DNA of 64,000 nucleotides from positions 186,001-250,000 of the forward strand of contig BMVA01000009.1 in assembly GCA_014650475.1 (NCBI GenBank), in the 5' to 3' direction. The translations under genes and the position numbers were made by a program. Below are positions 15,557-24,863 of this stretch, piece by piece. The DNA is from Streptomyces albogriseolus. Lineage in GTDB: Bacteria > Actinomycetota > Actinomycetes > Streptomycetales > Streptomycetaceae. The notes beneath the pieces were generated by a model. That model did not search any database. It was not told the origin of the DNA and was given only the letters and a program-made list of their open reading frames with translations. Within the stretch, counting starts at the first letter, position 1. Each line of letters starts with the position of its first letter.

Positions 15557-16419
15557 GACGCCTCTCCCGCGCCGACGCCCGCGAAGAGGTCGTCCTCCCG
15601 GCCGGCGGGGCGTCCGCCGCGCACCAGCTCGTAGTACTCGGTGGTGAACAGCGGCTGCGCGAGCTCGTTGGACAGCACGAAGTACGGCTGGTCGGCGACG
15701 GTGATCTGGGTGACGTGGGCGCGCATCGCGGCGGCCTTCGCGCCGGCGTACGCGGTGCCGTCGACGGCGGTGGTGATCCGCTCGTCGTCGACCACTCCGG
15801 GGACGTCCCCCACCGAGGCGGACTTGTCGAAGGGCAGGTCGGGCAGGTCGCGCTCCAGCCGGGCGAACGCCTCCTCGGCCACGGAGCGCGGCACGCGGTT
15901 CCAGTAGACCTTGGGCACGTCCCAGCCGCGCTCGGCGGCCAGCTCGACGCCGCGCATGGCGACGCGGTGGGCCTGGATGTGGTCGGGGTGCCCGTAGCCG
16001 CCGTTGTCGTCGTAGGTGACCAGCACCTGCGGGCGGACCTCGAGGATCACCTCGGCGAGCAGCCCGGCGGCCTGGTCTACGTCGGCCTGCCAGAAGCAGC
16101 CGGGGTCGTCGTTGTCGGGCAGCCCCATCATCCCGGAGTCGCTGTACCGCCCGGCCCCGCCGAGCAGCCGGAAGTCCGTGACGCCGAGCGCCGCCATGGC
16201 CTCCCGCAGCTCGCCCAGCCGGTGTCCGCCGAGAGCGGCGCCGCTGAGGTGCCGCAGCTCGGGCGGGATGACCTCGCCGCGCTCACCGAGGGTGCAGGTG
16301 ACCAGCGTCACATGGGTGCCCTCGGTCGCGTAACGCGCCATGGTCGCGCCGTTGTTGATCGACTCGTCGTCCGGGTGCGCGTGCACCAGCATCAGACGCC
16401 GAGCGGGCAGTTCCGTCAT
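15553..16419 (-). CDS. mshB: GlcNAc-Ins deacetylase, mycothiol biosynthesis
   Basis: The 288-residue zinc deacetylase of the LmbE/PIG-L family removes acetate from 1-O-(2-acetamido-2-deoxy-glucopyranosyl)-myo-inositol. The zinc motif AHPDDE is at the N-terminus ([15 protein letters not shown]) and the third ligand His in [12 protein letters not shown]. Mycothiol-specific features include [19 protein letters not shown] 16419 follows GGTGGAG; an in-frame GTG three codons upstream is possible. The S. coelicolor orthologue is SCO5126 by my recollection. It is the first gene of a pair with the DUF6113-like gene. Confidence 0.95.
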   Translation of the reverse strand: MTELPARRLMLVHAHPDDESINNGATMARYATEGTHVTLVTCTLGERGEVIPPELRHLSGAALGGHRLGELREAMAALGVTDFRLLGGAGRYSDSGMMGLPDNDDPGCFWQADVDQAAGLLAEVILEVRPQVLVTYDDNGGYGHPDHIQAHRVAMRGVELAAERGWDVPKVYWNRVPRSVAEEAFARLERDLPDLPFDKSASVGDVPGVVDDERITTAVDGTAYAGAKAAAMRAHVTQITVADQPYFVLSNELAQPLFTTEYYELVRGGRPAGREDDLFAGVGAGEAS

Positions 16420-16528
16420 GGGCTCCACCCTATGCGGCGCGGGGCGCGACCGGCGGCCCCGTCCGGCCGCGCGGGGTGCGGGCCGGGGGGCTTGGAGGGG
16501 TGCTTTCTCCCCGAGTTCTCGGTTCCTT

Positions 16529-16999
16529 TCAGCCGCCGGCGTCACCGGAGCGCGAGGAGTCGGGTTCCGGTGGCGGCGTGAGGTCGATCTCCGCCCACAC
16601 CGTCTTGCGCGGATGCCGGCCCTCGGCGACTCCCCAGCGGTCGGCGAGGACGTCCACCAGCAGCAGCCCGCGGCCGCACTCCGCGGCACCGTCCGGCTCG
16701 CGCAGCACCGGGCGCCGATCGCCCCGTGTGTCGGTGACCTCGACACGGAGCGTGGCCCCGACCACGTAGAGCGTCAGCCGGAAGCTGCGGCCCGGGACGC
16801 GGCCGTGGGTGGCCGCGTTGGCGGCGAGTTCGGCGACGACCTGGCCGGCCGTCTCGTGAGGGATCCCCCAGCTCCTGAGCGTGTCCACGGCAAGCAGACG
16901 GGCGAGACGCGCACCGCGCGGGGTGGACGACAGCAGCAGGCTGACGTGGCGCACCTGGCCTTCGGGGCGGATCCCCGGGAGAGCGATTTTCTGATTCAC
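16529..16999 (-). CDS. ATP-binding protein with HATPase_c (anti-sigma/serine kinase-like) domain
   Basis: A 156-residue protein. The N box is [13 protein letters not shown] and the G1/G2-like segments are [12 protein letters not shown] and [17 protein letters not shown]. This is the SpoIIAB/RsbW-like ATP-binding fold that is very abundant in Streptomyces. GTG 16999 starts the gene. It is divergent from an XRE/DUF5753-DUF397 pair, the standard 'abaA/whiJ-type' arrangement in this genus, where the small ATP-binding protein is thought to act with the paired regulator. Which sigma or anti-sigma partner it binds cannot be read. Confidence 0.85.
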   Translation of the reverse strand: MNQKIALPGIRPEGQVRHVSLLLSSTPRGARLARLLAVDTLRSWGIPHETAGQVVAELAANAATHGRVPGRSFRLTLYVVGATLRVEVTDTRGDRRPVLREPDGAAECGRGLLLVDVLADRWGVAEGRHPRKTVWAEIDLTPPPEPDSSRSGDAGG

Positions 17000-17029
17000 G
17001 TGACTCAGCGTGGCCGAACGGCCGTACCG

Positions 17030-17058
17030 TGATGAGTGATCGCGGCGCTGCGTAGAGT
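17030..17058 (+). promoter_or_regulatory. Candidate promoter of the XRE operon
   Basis: TGATGA (17030-17035) and TAGAGT (17053-17058) are separated by 17 bases in the divergent intergenic space, about 100 bases before ATG 17156. The -10 is good and the -35 is weak. Confidence 0.35.
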
Positions 17059-17155
17059 GACCGTCCACCGTGTGTCCGGGGGTGTCCGGACTGTCGGCCG
17101 GGCCGCTCACGCAGGAGCCGCGACCACGGAACGGCACCACGGAGGGGCACACACC

Positions 17156-18040
17156 ATGTCGGTGAACGGTGAGGCGGTACGGGTCGGGCCCGTGACGGAC
17201 CAGGCGGACGAGCCGGGCTGGGAGGTGGACCCGGACGACGACTGGGCGCTGGCCGTGGTGGCCACCGTCGGACGGCAGTTGAGGCTCCGGCGGGAGGCCG
17301 CGGGCCTGCGCGTGCCGGAGTTCGCGGTGGCCGTCGGGTACGGCGAGGACCTCGTCTACAAGATCGAGAGCGGCAAGCGGATCCCGCGCCCCGAGTACCT
17401 GGACACGGCGGACGACGTCCTGGGCGCCGGCGGCCTCGTCGCCGCGATGAAGGAGGACGTGAGGAAGGTCCGGTACCCGAAGAAGGTGCGGGATCTCGCA
17501 CAGATGGAGGCGCGGGCGGTCGAGCTTCAGCTCTACGACCCCGTGAACCTTCACGGGCTGCTGCAGACGCCCGAGTACGCCCGCGCCCTGTTCCGCATGC
17601 GGCGACCGCGGTACGCGGAGGAGGAGATCGAACGCGGTGTGGCGGCGCGCACGGCCCGCAAGGCGGTCTTCGACCGCGACTCGGCGCCCGAGCTGAGCTT
17701 CGTCCAGGACGAGTGGACGCTCCGACGACGCCTCGGCGGCCGGGAAGTCGTCCGCGCGCAACTCGCGCACCTGCTGACCGTCGCTCAGTTGCCCAACGTC
17801 GAGATCCAGGTCATGCCGATGGACCGTGAGGAGCACGCCGGGGCGGACGGCGGGATCGAGGTGCTGAAGTTCGAGGACGGGACAGCGGTCGGCCGCTCCC
17901 CCGCAGTGGCCGGCGGCCGTCCGGTCACCGATCCACGGCAGCTCCGTATCCTGGAACTGCGCTATGGCATCATCCGGGCGCAGGCGCTCACTCCACTCGA
18001 GTCGACCGCCTTCATCGAGCGGCTGTTGGGGGAGACATGA
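17156..18040 (+). CDS. XRE-family regulator with DUF5753 (WhiJ-like)
   Basis: A 294-residue protein. The helix-turn-helix lies at about residues 33-95 (LRLRREAAGLRVPEFAVAVG, then DLVYKIESGKRIPRPEYLD). The C-terminal two thirds are a DUF5753 domain, recognised by LLQTPEYARALF, RMRRPRYAEEEIERGVAARTARKA, LSFVQDEWTLRR and VEIQVMPMDREEHAG. ATG 17156 follows GGAGGGG. The stop overlaps the start of a DUF397 gene in ATGA. Members such as WhiJ influence development, with the DUF397 partner relieving repression. Confidence 0.92.
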   Translation: MSVNGEAVRVGPVTDQADEPGWEVDPDDDWALAVVATVGRQLRLRREAAGLRVPEFAVAVGYGEDLVYKIESGKRIPRPEYLDTADDVLGAGGLVAAMKEDVRKVRYPKKVRDLAQMEARAVELQLYDPVNLHGLLQTPEYARALFRMRRPRYAEEEIERGVAARTARKAVFDRDSAPELSFVQDEWTLRRRLGGREVVRAQLAHLLTVAQLPNVEIQVMPMDREEHAGADGGIEVLKFEDGTAVGRSPAVAGGRPVTDPRQLRILELRYGIIRAQALTPLESTAFIERLLGET

Positions 18041-18231
18041 CCCGCGAACTGGTGTGGTTCAAGAGCAGCTACAGCAGCGGAGCCGAGACCGACTCCTGCG
18101 TCGAGATCGCCACGGAACCCTCCACCGTCCACGTCCGCGACTCCAAGACCACCGACGGCCCCCGCCTCGTCTTCACCCCGGCCGCGTGGGCCGGCTTCCT
18201 CACCTCCGCGGGCGCCGACGGTCCGGCGTGA
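18037..18231 (+). CDS. DUF397 small partner protein
   Basis: The 64-residue protein has the complete DUF397 signature: LVWFKSSYSSGAETDSCVEI, then VHVRDSKTTDGPRL and FTPAAWAGFL. It is coupled to the XRE gene upstream by ATGA. Family knowledge: these small proteins are obligate neighbours of DUF5753 regulators and are thought to modulate them, in a way reminiscent of toxin-antitoxin pairs. Its stop in turn overlaps the GTG of a third gene. Confidence 0.93.
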   Translation: MTRELVWFKSSYSSGAETDSCVEIATEPSTVHVRDSKTTDGPRLVFTPAAWAGFLTSAGADGPA

Positions 18232-18653
18232 GGTCGCTGCGGCGCTGGGCCGGGGACACGGCCGGGCTTCTGCTCGTGTTCACGGTCGTGGGGCTCACCC
18301 GTCTCTTCCCGCCGAAGTGGAAGCTGAGGCGGATCGCCGTCTCCGCCGAGGTGCGGGCGGAGCGGGAGGCGGCCGAGAGGAAGTTGCTCGCCCGCGTACG
18401 GGAGATAGAAGCGGGCGTGCCGTGGCTGAGGCCGCTCGACGTCGTGATCCACGACCGGGACGCCGTGGCGGAGATCCACCGCTCGTTCCCGCCGCCGGAC
18501 GGTCTGTCCGCCGACGGGATCAGCGAGTCGCTGCGCTGGGACACGGACGAGCGGAAGGTCGCCCCCGCCGTCTCGCACAACCCCCTATGGGCTCGCGTCA
18601 CCTGGCGCAGCATGTGGGGCCTGTACGGGCAGGCGTACTACACGGTCGCCTGA
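18228..18653 (+). CDS. Membrane-anchored hypothetical protein coupled to the XRE/DUF397 pair
   Basis: A 141-residue protein starting at GTG 18228, which overlaps the DUF397 stop (GTGA). A basic N-terminus (RSLRRWAGD) precedes one hydrophobic helix (TAGLLLVFTVVGLTRLFP). A charged helix follows (VSAEVRAEREAAERKLLARV), then a soluble region ending in WRSMWGLYGQAYYTVA. I recognise no domain. The double overlap makes it a third cistron of the regulator operon, which is not part of the usual two-gene module. Confidence 0.7.
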   Translation: MRSLRRWAGDTAGLLLVFTVVGLTRLFPPKWKLRRIAVSAEVRAEREAAERKLLARVREIEAGVPWLRPLDVVIHDRDAVAEIHRSFPPPDGLSADGISESLRWDTDERKVAPAVSHNPLWARVTWRSMWGLYGQAYYTVA

Positions 18654-18687
18654 GGGAACACGGACAGGTCCCGCGCCCGCGGACTCC

Positions 18688-20127
18688 TCACGCGTCCTTG
18701 AGGCTCGGGAACGGCTGGTCCGCCTCCAGCTCGAACGCCAGCTCCAGCAAGGTGCGTTCGGCGCCCGGGCGGCCGGAGAACATCACGCCGACGGGGAGGC
18801 CGTCCGCCGTCGTGGACGCGGCCGGGAGGGAGATCGACGGGGTGCCGACGACGTTGTTGACCGGGGTGAACGCCACGTAGGCGAGGATGCGTTCGATCAG
18901 CGTGGCGTACGGGACGGACGGGCTGAGGTGGCCCAGCGGCGGGGTGGTGTGGGCCAGCACGGGGGACAGGATGACGTCCAGGCCGCGGAACGCCGCCGCG
19001 TACGCCTCCCGCGTCCGCCTCAGCCGCCGCAGCACACCCGGCGTACGCCGCCAGTTGGCGACGTAGGTGGCGCGCAGGCCGCGGCTCAGGCCGTCCATGC
19101 GGTGGCGGTCGAACTCCGCGCCCATGGTGCGTCCCGTGGCGCCGATGAGGAACGACAGCAGGCCCCAGTAGGTGAGGAAGTCCTCGGTGAAGCGCGGGTC
19201 GACGGCCAGCTCCACCGAGGTCACCGTGTGGCCCAGCCGCTCCAGCCGCCGGGCCGTTTCGGTGACGGCCGCGCGGGTGGCGTCGTCGGTGCGGGCGCCG
19301 TTCGGGGAGTCGACGAGGAGCCCGATCCGCAGCCGGCGGTCGGCGGGGCCCTCGACGAGGCCGAGGGCGGGCAGCTTCGGGTTGCGGTGGTGCAGCTCCG
19401 CCGCCGCGAGGAAGGCCGCGCTGTCCCGCACCGTACGGCTCACGAGGCCGTCGACCACGATGTCGATGGGCAGTTGGCGGCCCTGCGCGTTCGGCACGGT
19501 CCGGCCCCGGGTCGGCTTGAGGCCGACGAGGCCGCAGCAGGCGGCCGGGATGCGGATGGAGCCGCCGCCGTCGTTGGCGTGCGCGACCGGCACGGCGCCC
19601 GCGGCGACCAGGGCCGCGCTGCCGCCGGAGGAACCGCCCGCCGAATGACCGGTGTTCCACGGATTGCGGACCGGCGGGCCCTCCTCGAACTCGGTGGTGG
19701 GGCTGAAGCCGAACTCGGGCAGCCGTGTCTTGCCGAGCACCGTGACGCCCGTGCTCAGCAGCTGGCGGGTGAACGCGGCGTGCCGCCGGGCCGGACGCGG
19801 CACGAAGGCGGCGCTGCCGTGGCCCGTGGGCAGACCCGCGACGTCGGTGTTGTCCTTCACGAGGGTGGGCACCCCGGCGAACGCGCCGCCACCGTCCCCC
19901 TGAGGGGCCGGGACGTCGAGGTGCACCTGGACGGCGTCGAGCCGGGCGTCGGCGTCCCGGACCCGGGCCGCCGCGTCCCGTGCGACCTCGGCGGGGCTCA
20001 CCTCGCCCCGCCGGATCGCCGCGGCGAGGCCCACGGCGTCCAGGTCGCCCAGGGCGTCGTCGCGGAAGACGTGGACCCTGGTCCGCTCCTGCTCGCGTCC
20101 CTGGCTCTGTTCCTCGGAAGTCGTCAC
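18688..20127 (-). CDS. Amidase (amidase-signature family)
   Basis: The 479-residue amidase has the full Lys-cisSer-Ser catalytic triad: Lys in PTLVKDNTDVAGLPT, the glycine/serine-rich motif GHSAGGSSGGSAALVAAGA with the cis-Ser, and the nucleophile in DGGGSIRIPA. Amidase-signature enzymes hydrolyse carboxamides or act as GatA-type subunits; no gatB/gatC is nearby, so this is a free-standing amidase. GTG 20127 follows GGCGGAG. No signal peptide is seen. The substrate is undetermined. Confidence 0.9.
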   Translation of the reverse strand: MTTSEEQSQGREQERTRVHVFRDDALGDLDAVGLAAAIRRGEVSPAEVARDAAARVRDADARLDAVQVHLDVPAPQGDGGGAFAGVPTLVKDNTDVAGLPTGHGSAAFVPRPARRHAAFTRQLLSTGVTVLGKTRLPEFGFSPTTEFEEGPPVRNPWNTGHSAGGSSGGSAALVAAGAVPVAHANDGGGSIRIPAACCGLVGLKPTRGRTVPNAQGRQLPIDIVVDGLVSRTVRDSAAFLAAAELHHRNPKLPALGLVEGPADRRLRIGLLVDSPNGARTDDATRAAVTETARRLERLGHTVTSVELAVDPRFTEDFLTYWGLLSFLIGATGRTMGAEFDRHRMDGLSRGLRATYVANWRRTPGVLRRLRRTREAYAAAFRGLDVILSPVLAHTTPPLGHLSPSVPYATLIERILAYVAFTPVNNVVGTPSISLPAASTTADGLPVGVMFSGRPGAERTLLELAFELEADQPFPSLKDA

Positions 20128-20215
20128 CGTCGGCTCCGCCCTGCGCGCGTGGATGCTGGCCCGCCCATCATTGCTTACCGACGGGTAACACGCGAGAGGC
20201 CGGCGACGGCCGCGC

Positions 20216-20410
20216 TCAGAAGTTGAGGCTGCCGATCATCCCCGCGATGTTGGTGGTGACTTCGTTGATCGTGGGCGCGATCGTCGACGAGGCCAGGTAG
20301 AAGCCGAGCAGCATGCACACGATCGCGTGCCCTGCCTTCAGACCCGACTTCTTGATCAGCAGGAAGACGACGATCGCCAGCAGCACCACCGCCGAAATCG
20401 AGAGTGCCAC
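20216..20410 (-). CDS. Small two-helix membrane protein
   Basis: The 64-residue protein starts at GTG 20410 after a perfect GGAGGTGA. One long hydrophobic helix (ALSISAVVLLAIVVFLLI) is followed by a Lys pair and a second one (HAIVCMLLGFYLASSTIAP), then TINEVTTNIAGMIGSLNF. The cysteine lies in the second helix. I do not recognise the function. The strong ribosome site and hydrophobic pattern make it a real gene. It lies divergent from the peptidase gene. Confidence 0.75.
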   Translation of the reverse strand: MALSISAVVLLAIVVFLLIKKSGLKAGHAIVCMLLGFYLASSTIAPTINEVTTNIAGMIGSLNF

Positions 20411-20585
20411 GGCGGCTCACCTCCAAGGATCCCAGGGCGCGGGGGGCAGGAAAATGGGGGCAGTACGTCCACACAGCAGGCAGCAGGTTCCTACCCACTA
20501 TGTGCTAACGATCATAACTATCCGTACGTGCGCATCGATCGGCGCACGGCCGCACAAGGGGGCGCATGGCCAATATGGTCAGGGC

Positions 20586-22724
20586 ATGACGACCGAGACG
20601 GACTCCTTCCCCCGGCGGCACGCCCGCACCCTCCGCTTCACCCTCGGCGCGCCGCGTTCCTTCAGCGTGGCGCCCGACGGCTCACGAGTCGTGTTCCTCC
20701 GCTCCGGCTCCGGCACGGACCGGGCCAACGCCCTCTGGGTGCTCGACACGGACGGGGGCGGGGAGCGCGTGGCCGCCGACCCGCGCGCCCTCCTGGGCGG
20801 CGCGTCCGAGCGGCTCTCCGCCGAGGAGCGCGCGCGGCGCGAACGCAGCCGCGAGGGAGGCGCGGGCATCGTCGGCTACGCCACCGACGCGGCGGTGGAG
20901 TTGGCGGCTTTCGCCTTGTCAGGGCGGCTTTTCACGGCCGAGCTGAGGGCCGGCACGGCACGCGAACTGCCCACGCCCGGACCGGTGATCGACCCCCGTC
21001 CGTCCCCCGACGGACGGCATGTCGCGTACGTCGCACAGGGCGCCCTGCGGGTGGTCTCGGCGGAAGGGGCGGACGACCGCGCGCTCACCACCCCCGAGGC
21101 GGAGGACGTCGCCTACGGTCTGGCGGAGTTCGTCGCGGCCGAGGAGATGAGCCGTTCGCGCGGCTTCTGGTGGTCCCCGGAGTCGGACCGGCTGCTGGTG
21201 GCGCGGGTGGACGACACGCCGGTGCGGCGGTGGTGGATCTCCGACCCGGCCCACCCGGACCGTGAGCCGCACCCCGTCCGCTACCCGGCGGCCGGCACCC
21301 CGAACGCGGACGTACGGCTGTTCGTCGTGGACCTCGCGGGGGCGCGCACGGAGGTCTCCTGGGACCGCGCTCGCTACCCGTATCTGGCGCGAGTGCACTG
21401 GTCAGCGGCGGGTGCCCCGCTGCTGCTCGTACAGGCGCGCGACCAGCGGGCGCAGCTGATCCTGGCCGTCGACCCGGACACCGGGGCGACCCGGATGGTG
21501 CACGCCGACGAAGATCCGGATTGGCTGGAACTTTTCCCCGGTGTGCCCTGCTGGAGCCCCTCAGGACAGCTGGTCCGGATCGCCGACGAGGGGGGCACCC
21601 GGCGCCTCGCCGTGGGTGAACGGCCGCTCACCGGACCGCAGTTGCACATCCGTGCGGTCCTCGACGTCTCGGCCGACGACGTGCTGGTCGCGGCGTCGGC
21701 GGGCGCGGAGGCGGCCACTCCGGAGATCGGCGAGGTGCATGTCTACCGGGTGAACGAACTGGGCGTGGAGCGCGTCTCCGAGGAGCCCGGCGTGCACACC
21801 GCGGTGCGCTCGGGAGGGGTCACGGTGCTGGTCTCGGCGACCCTGGACCGGCCAGGTTCACGGGTGCGGGTGCTCCGTGACGGGAAACAGACGGCGACTG
21901 TCCCCAGTCACGCCGAAGACCCCGGTTTGTCCCCCCGCGTGACGCTGACACAGGGGGGCGCACGCCGCATCCCGTGCGCCGTGCTTATGCCTCGGGACTA
22001 CGCCGGTGACACCCCTCTGCCGGTGCTCATGGACCCCTACGGTGGTCCGCACGGCCAGCGGGTCACGGCCGCCCACAACCCGCACCTGACCTCCCAGTGG
22101 TTCGCCGACCAGGGCTTCGCGGTGATCGTCGCCGACGGACGCGGCACCCCGGGACGCTCCCCCGCCTGGGAGAAGTCCGTCAAGGACGACATCGCGGCCG
22201 TCGTCCTCCAGGACCAGGTCGACGCGCTCCAGGCGCTGGCCGGGGACTTCCCGCTCGACCTGGACCGGGTCGCGATCCGCGGCTGGTCCTTCGGCGGCTA
22301 CCTGGCCGCCCTCGCCGCGCTGCGCCGCCCCGACGTGTTCCACGCGGCCGTCGTCGGCGCCCCGGTCACCGATCTGCGCCTGTACGACACCCACTACCAG
22401 GAGCGCTACCTCGGGCACCCGGACGAGCAGCCGGAGGTCTACCGCCGCAACTCGCTGATCGACGACGCGGGCCTGGTCGACGCGGCCGAGCAGCACCGGC
22501 CCATGATGATCATCCATGGCCTCGCGGACGACAACGTGGTGGTCGCCCACTCCCTGCGGCTGTCCTCCGCCCTGCTCGCGGCCGGCCGTCCGCACGAGGT
22601 GCTGCCGCTGTCCGGCGTCACGCACATGACGCCGCAGGAGGAGGTCGCCGAGAACCTGCTCCGCCTCCAGCTCGGCTTCCTCAAGCGCGCCCTGTCCCTC
22701 CCGGACACCTCCGCCACGCGTTAA
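20586..22724 (+). CDS. Dipeptidyl peptidase IV-like S9B serine peptidase
   Basis: A 712-residue cytoplasmic-looking peptidase: N-terminal beta-propeller (about 1-440), then an alpha/beta-hydrolase domain. The nucleophile is Ser in RGWSFGGYLAAL (about 567), Asp is in IHGLADDNVVVAH (about 646) and His in SGVTHMTPQEE (about 678). The propeller segment EFVAAEEMSRSRGFWWSPES carries the Glu-Glu pair that binds the substrate amino terminus in DPP IV, supporting removal of N-terminal dipeptides. ATG 20586 is chosen. There is no signal peptide. It is convergent with the two oligopeptide importers, suggesting intracellular digestion of imported peptides (inference). Confidence 0.92.
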   Translation: MTTETDSFPRRHARTLRFTLGAPRSFSVAPDGSRVVFLRSGSGTDRANALWVLDTDGGGERVAADPRALLGGASERLSAEERARRERSREGGAGIVGYATDAAVELAAFALSGRLFTAELRAGTARELPTPGPVIDPRPSPDGRHVAYVAQGALRVVSAEGADDRALTTPEAEDVAYGLAEFVAAEEMSRSRGFWWSPESDRLLVARVDDTPVRRWWISDPAHPDREPHPVRYPAAGTPNADVRLFVVDLAGARTEVSWDRARYPYLARVHWSAAGAPLLLVQARDQRAQLILAVDPDTGATRMVHADEDPDWLELFPGVPCWSPSGQLVRIADEGGTRRLAVGERPLTGPQLHIRAVLDVSADDVLVAASAGAEAATPEIGEVHVYRVNELGVERVSEEPGVHTAVRSGGVTVLVSATLDRPGSRVRVLRDGKQTATVPSHAEDPGLSPRVTLTQGGARRIPCAVLMPRDYAGDTPLPVLMDPYGGPHGQRVTAAHNPHLTSQWFADQGFAVIVADGRGTPGRSPAWEKSVKDDIAAVVLQDQVDALQALAGDFPLDLDRVAIRGWSFGGYLAALAALRRPDVFHAAVVGAPVTDLRLYDTHYQERYLGHPDEQPEVYRRNSLIDDAGLVDAAEQHRPMMIIHGLADDNVVVAHSLRLSSALLAAGRPHEVLPLSGVTHMTPQEEVAENLLRLQLGFLKRALSLPDTSATR

Positions 22725-22805
22725 CACCGGGGCAACTCACCGGAAGCGGTACCGATATACGGACAGGGAAAGCTGGTCAGCGTACGGCCGTGCGGGTGCC
22801 GTGAG

Positions 22806-22837
22806 CGGGCCGGGGTGCGCCATGTCACCCCGGCCCG
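22806..22837. terminator. Bidirectional terminator
   Basis: A perfect 12-bp stem (CGGGCCGGGGTG at 22806-22817, complement at 22826-22837) with an 8-base loop lies between the peptidase gene and the end of the first peptide-transporter operon. Confidence 0.75.
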
Positions 22838-22855
22838 TACCCGTTCAGGGCCGCA

Positions 22856-23890
22856 TCACTTCGGCCCGTCCTCGGCCGGCACCACGTGCTTCTCCTCCGC
22901 GAAGTGGCACGCCGAGGCGTGGGCCGCGGGTCCTCCCTCCAGCCACTCCGGCACCGCCAGCTGAGGCACCTCCACCGCGCACCGCTCCCGCGCCTTCCAG
23001 CAGCGGGTGCGGAACCGGCAGCCGGAGGGGATGTTCGTCGGCGACGGCACGTCCCCGGTGAGCACGATCCGCTCCCGGTGCTCCCGCGCCCGGGGGTCCG
23101 GCACGGGCACCGCGGACAGCAGCGCCTGCGTGTAGGGGTGCGTGGGATGGTCGTAGATCTCGGCGTCCGTGCCGGTCTCGACGATGCGGCCGAGGTACAT
23201 CACGCCGACCCGGTCGGAGATGTGCCGGACGATCGACAGGTCGTGCGCGATGAAGACGTAGGACAGGTCGAACTCGCTCTGCAGCCGGTCCATCAGATTG
23301 ATGACCTGCGCCTGCACCGACACGTCCAGCGCGGACACCGGCTCGTCGGCGACGATCACCTCGGGGCGCAGCGCCAGCCCCCGCGCGATGCCGATGCGCT
23401 GCCGCTGGCCGCCGGAGAACTGGTGCGGATAGCGGTTGATGTACTCCGGGTTCAGGCCCACCACGTCCAGCAGCTCCTGCACCCGGCGCCGCCGGTCCCC
23501 CTTGGGCGCCACCTCGGGGTGGATGTCGTACGGCTCCCCGACGATGTCGCCCACCGTCATCCGCGGGTTGAGCGAGGTGTACGGGTCCTGGAAGACCATC
23601 TGGATGTTGCGGCGCACCGCCTTGAGCGCCTTGCCGGACAGCCGGGTGATGTCCTCGCCCTTGTAGCGGATGGCGCCGGCCGTCGGCCGCTCCAGGTTGA
23701 CCAGCGTCTTGGCGACCGTCGACTTGCCGCAGCCGGACTCCCCCACGATGCCCAGCGTCTCGCCCGCGTCCAGACGGAAGTCCACGCCGTCGACCGCCTT
23801 CACGGCCCCGACCTGCTTGCGGAGGACGATGCCCCGGGTCAGCGGATAGTGCTTGACCAGGCCGCTGACCTCCAGGATCGGCTCAGCCAT
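22856..23890 (-). CDS. Oligopeptide ABC importer ATPase (OppF/DppF-like), operon 1
   Basis: The 344-residue nucleotide-binding subunit has Walker [11 protein letters not shown]-loop [11 protein letters not shown], signature [17 protein letters not shown], Walker [13 protein letters not shown] and the switch His in FIAHDLSIV. The C-terminal oligopeptide-transporter extension has four conserved cysteines ([14 protein letters not shown] and SACHF), the pattern that can bind an iron-sulphur cluster in some DppD/DppF proteins. It is the last gene of a five-gene operon and overlaps the preceding ATPase gene by 8 bp. The peptide specificity is not evident. Confidence 0.93.
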   Translation of the reverse strand: MAEPILEVSGLVKHYPLTRGIVLRKQVGAVKAVDGVDFRLDAGETLGIVGESGCGKSTVAKTLVNLERPTAGAIRYKGEDITRLSGKALKAVRRNIQMVFQDPYTSLNPRMTVGDIVGEPYDIHPEVAPKGDRRRRVQELLDVVGLNPEYINRYPHQFSGGQRQRIGIARGLALRPEVIVADEPVSALDVSVQAQVINLMDRLQSEFDLSYVFIAHDLSIVRHISDRVGVMYLGRIVETGTDAEIYDHPTHPYTQALLSAVPVPDPRAREHRERIVLTGDVPSPTNIPSGCRFRTRCWKARERCAVEVPQLAVPEWLEGGPAAHASACHFAEEKHVVPAEDGPK

Positions 23891-24857
23891 CCAGGCACTC
23901 CCTCCAGAAGTGGCAGGCGCTCCCGCGTGTGCCGGAGACCTCGTACAGCGGCGGGTCGTCGGTGGTGCACACGTCCCGGGCCAGCGGGCAGCGCGGGTGG
24001 AAGGGGCAGCCCGGCGGGATGCGGGTGAGATTGGGCGGCAGGCCCTTGATGGCGTACAGCTCCCGGCCCTTCTGGTCCAGGCGCGGGATGGAGTCCAGCA
24101 GGCCCCGGGTGTACGGGTGCGCCGGGGCCTTGTAGATGTCGTGCACCGGCGCCGACTCCACGATCCGCCCCGCGTACATCACGGCGATGCGGTCGGCGAC
24201 GTCGGCGACCACCCCCAGGTCGTGGGTGATGAGGATGAGCCCCATCCGGTACTCCCGCTGGAGCTCCGCGAGCAGCTCCATCACCTGGGCCTGGACGGTG
24301 ACGTCGAGGGCGGTGGTCGGCTCGTCGGCGATGATCAGCGCCGGCTCCAGGGCGATCGCCATCGCGATCATGATGCGCTGGCGCATGCCGCCGGAGAACT
24401 GGTGCGGGTACTGCCTCACCCGCTCCCGCGCGGCCGGGATGCGCACCCGGTCCATCAGCTCGACCGCCTTGGCCCGCGCGTCCTTGCGGGACATGCCCCG
24501 GTGCACGGTGAACATCTCGGCGAGCTGGTCGCCGACGGTGAGCACCGGGTTCAGGGCGGACAGCGCGTCCTGGAAGATCATCGCCATCTCGGCGCCCCGG
24601 ATCCGCCGGCGCTCCTCCTCCTTGAGCGTCAGCAGGTCCCACCCCTGGAAGACCACCTCGCCGCCGGTGACGCGTCCCGGCGGGGTGTCGAGGATGCCCA
24701 TGACCGCCTGCGCGGTCACCGACTTGCCGGAGCCGGACTCGCCCAGCACCGCCAGGGTCTCCCCCTCGTCCACTCCGTAGGTGACCCCGTTGACCGCCTT
24801 CGCCACCCCGTCCCGGGTCCGGAACTCCACGTGCAGGTCGCGCACTTCGAGCAGCAC
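23883..24857 (-). CDS. Oligopeptide ABC importer ATPase (OppD/DppD-like), operon 1
   Basis: The 324-residue ATPase has Walker [30 protein letters not shown], signature [18 protein letters not shown], Walker [14 protein letters not shown] and the switch His in LITHDLGVVADVADRIAVMY. The C-terminal Cys set (CPFHPRCPLARDVC, ACHF) is present. GTG 24857 lies 6 bases after the permease stop, and its own end overlaps the next ATPase gene. It forms a heterodimeric motor with that protein. Confidence 0.93.
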   Translation of the reverse strand: MLLEVRDLHVEFRTRDGVAKAVNGVTYGVDEGETLAVLGESGSGKSVTAQAVMGILDTPPGRVTGGEVVFQGWDLLTLKEEERRRIRGAEMAMIFQDALSALNPVLTVGDQLAEMFTVHRGMSRKDARAKAVELMDRVRIPAARERVRQYPHQFSGGMRQRIMIAMAIALEPALIIADEPTTALDVTVQAQVMELLAELQREYRMGLILITHDLGVVADVADRIAVMYAGRIVESAPVHDIYKAPAHPYTRGLLDSIPRLDQKGRELYAIKGLPPNLTRIPPGCPFHPRCPLARDVCTTDDPPLYEVSGTRGSACHFWRECLDG

Positions 24858-24863
24858 CGCGGC

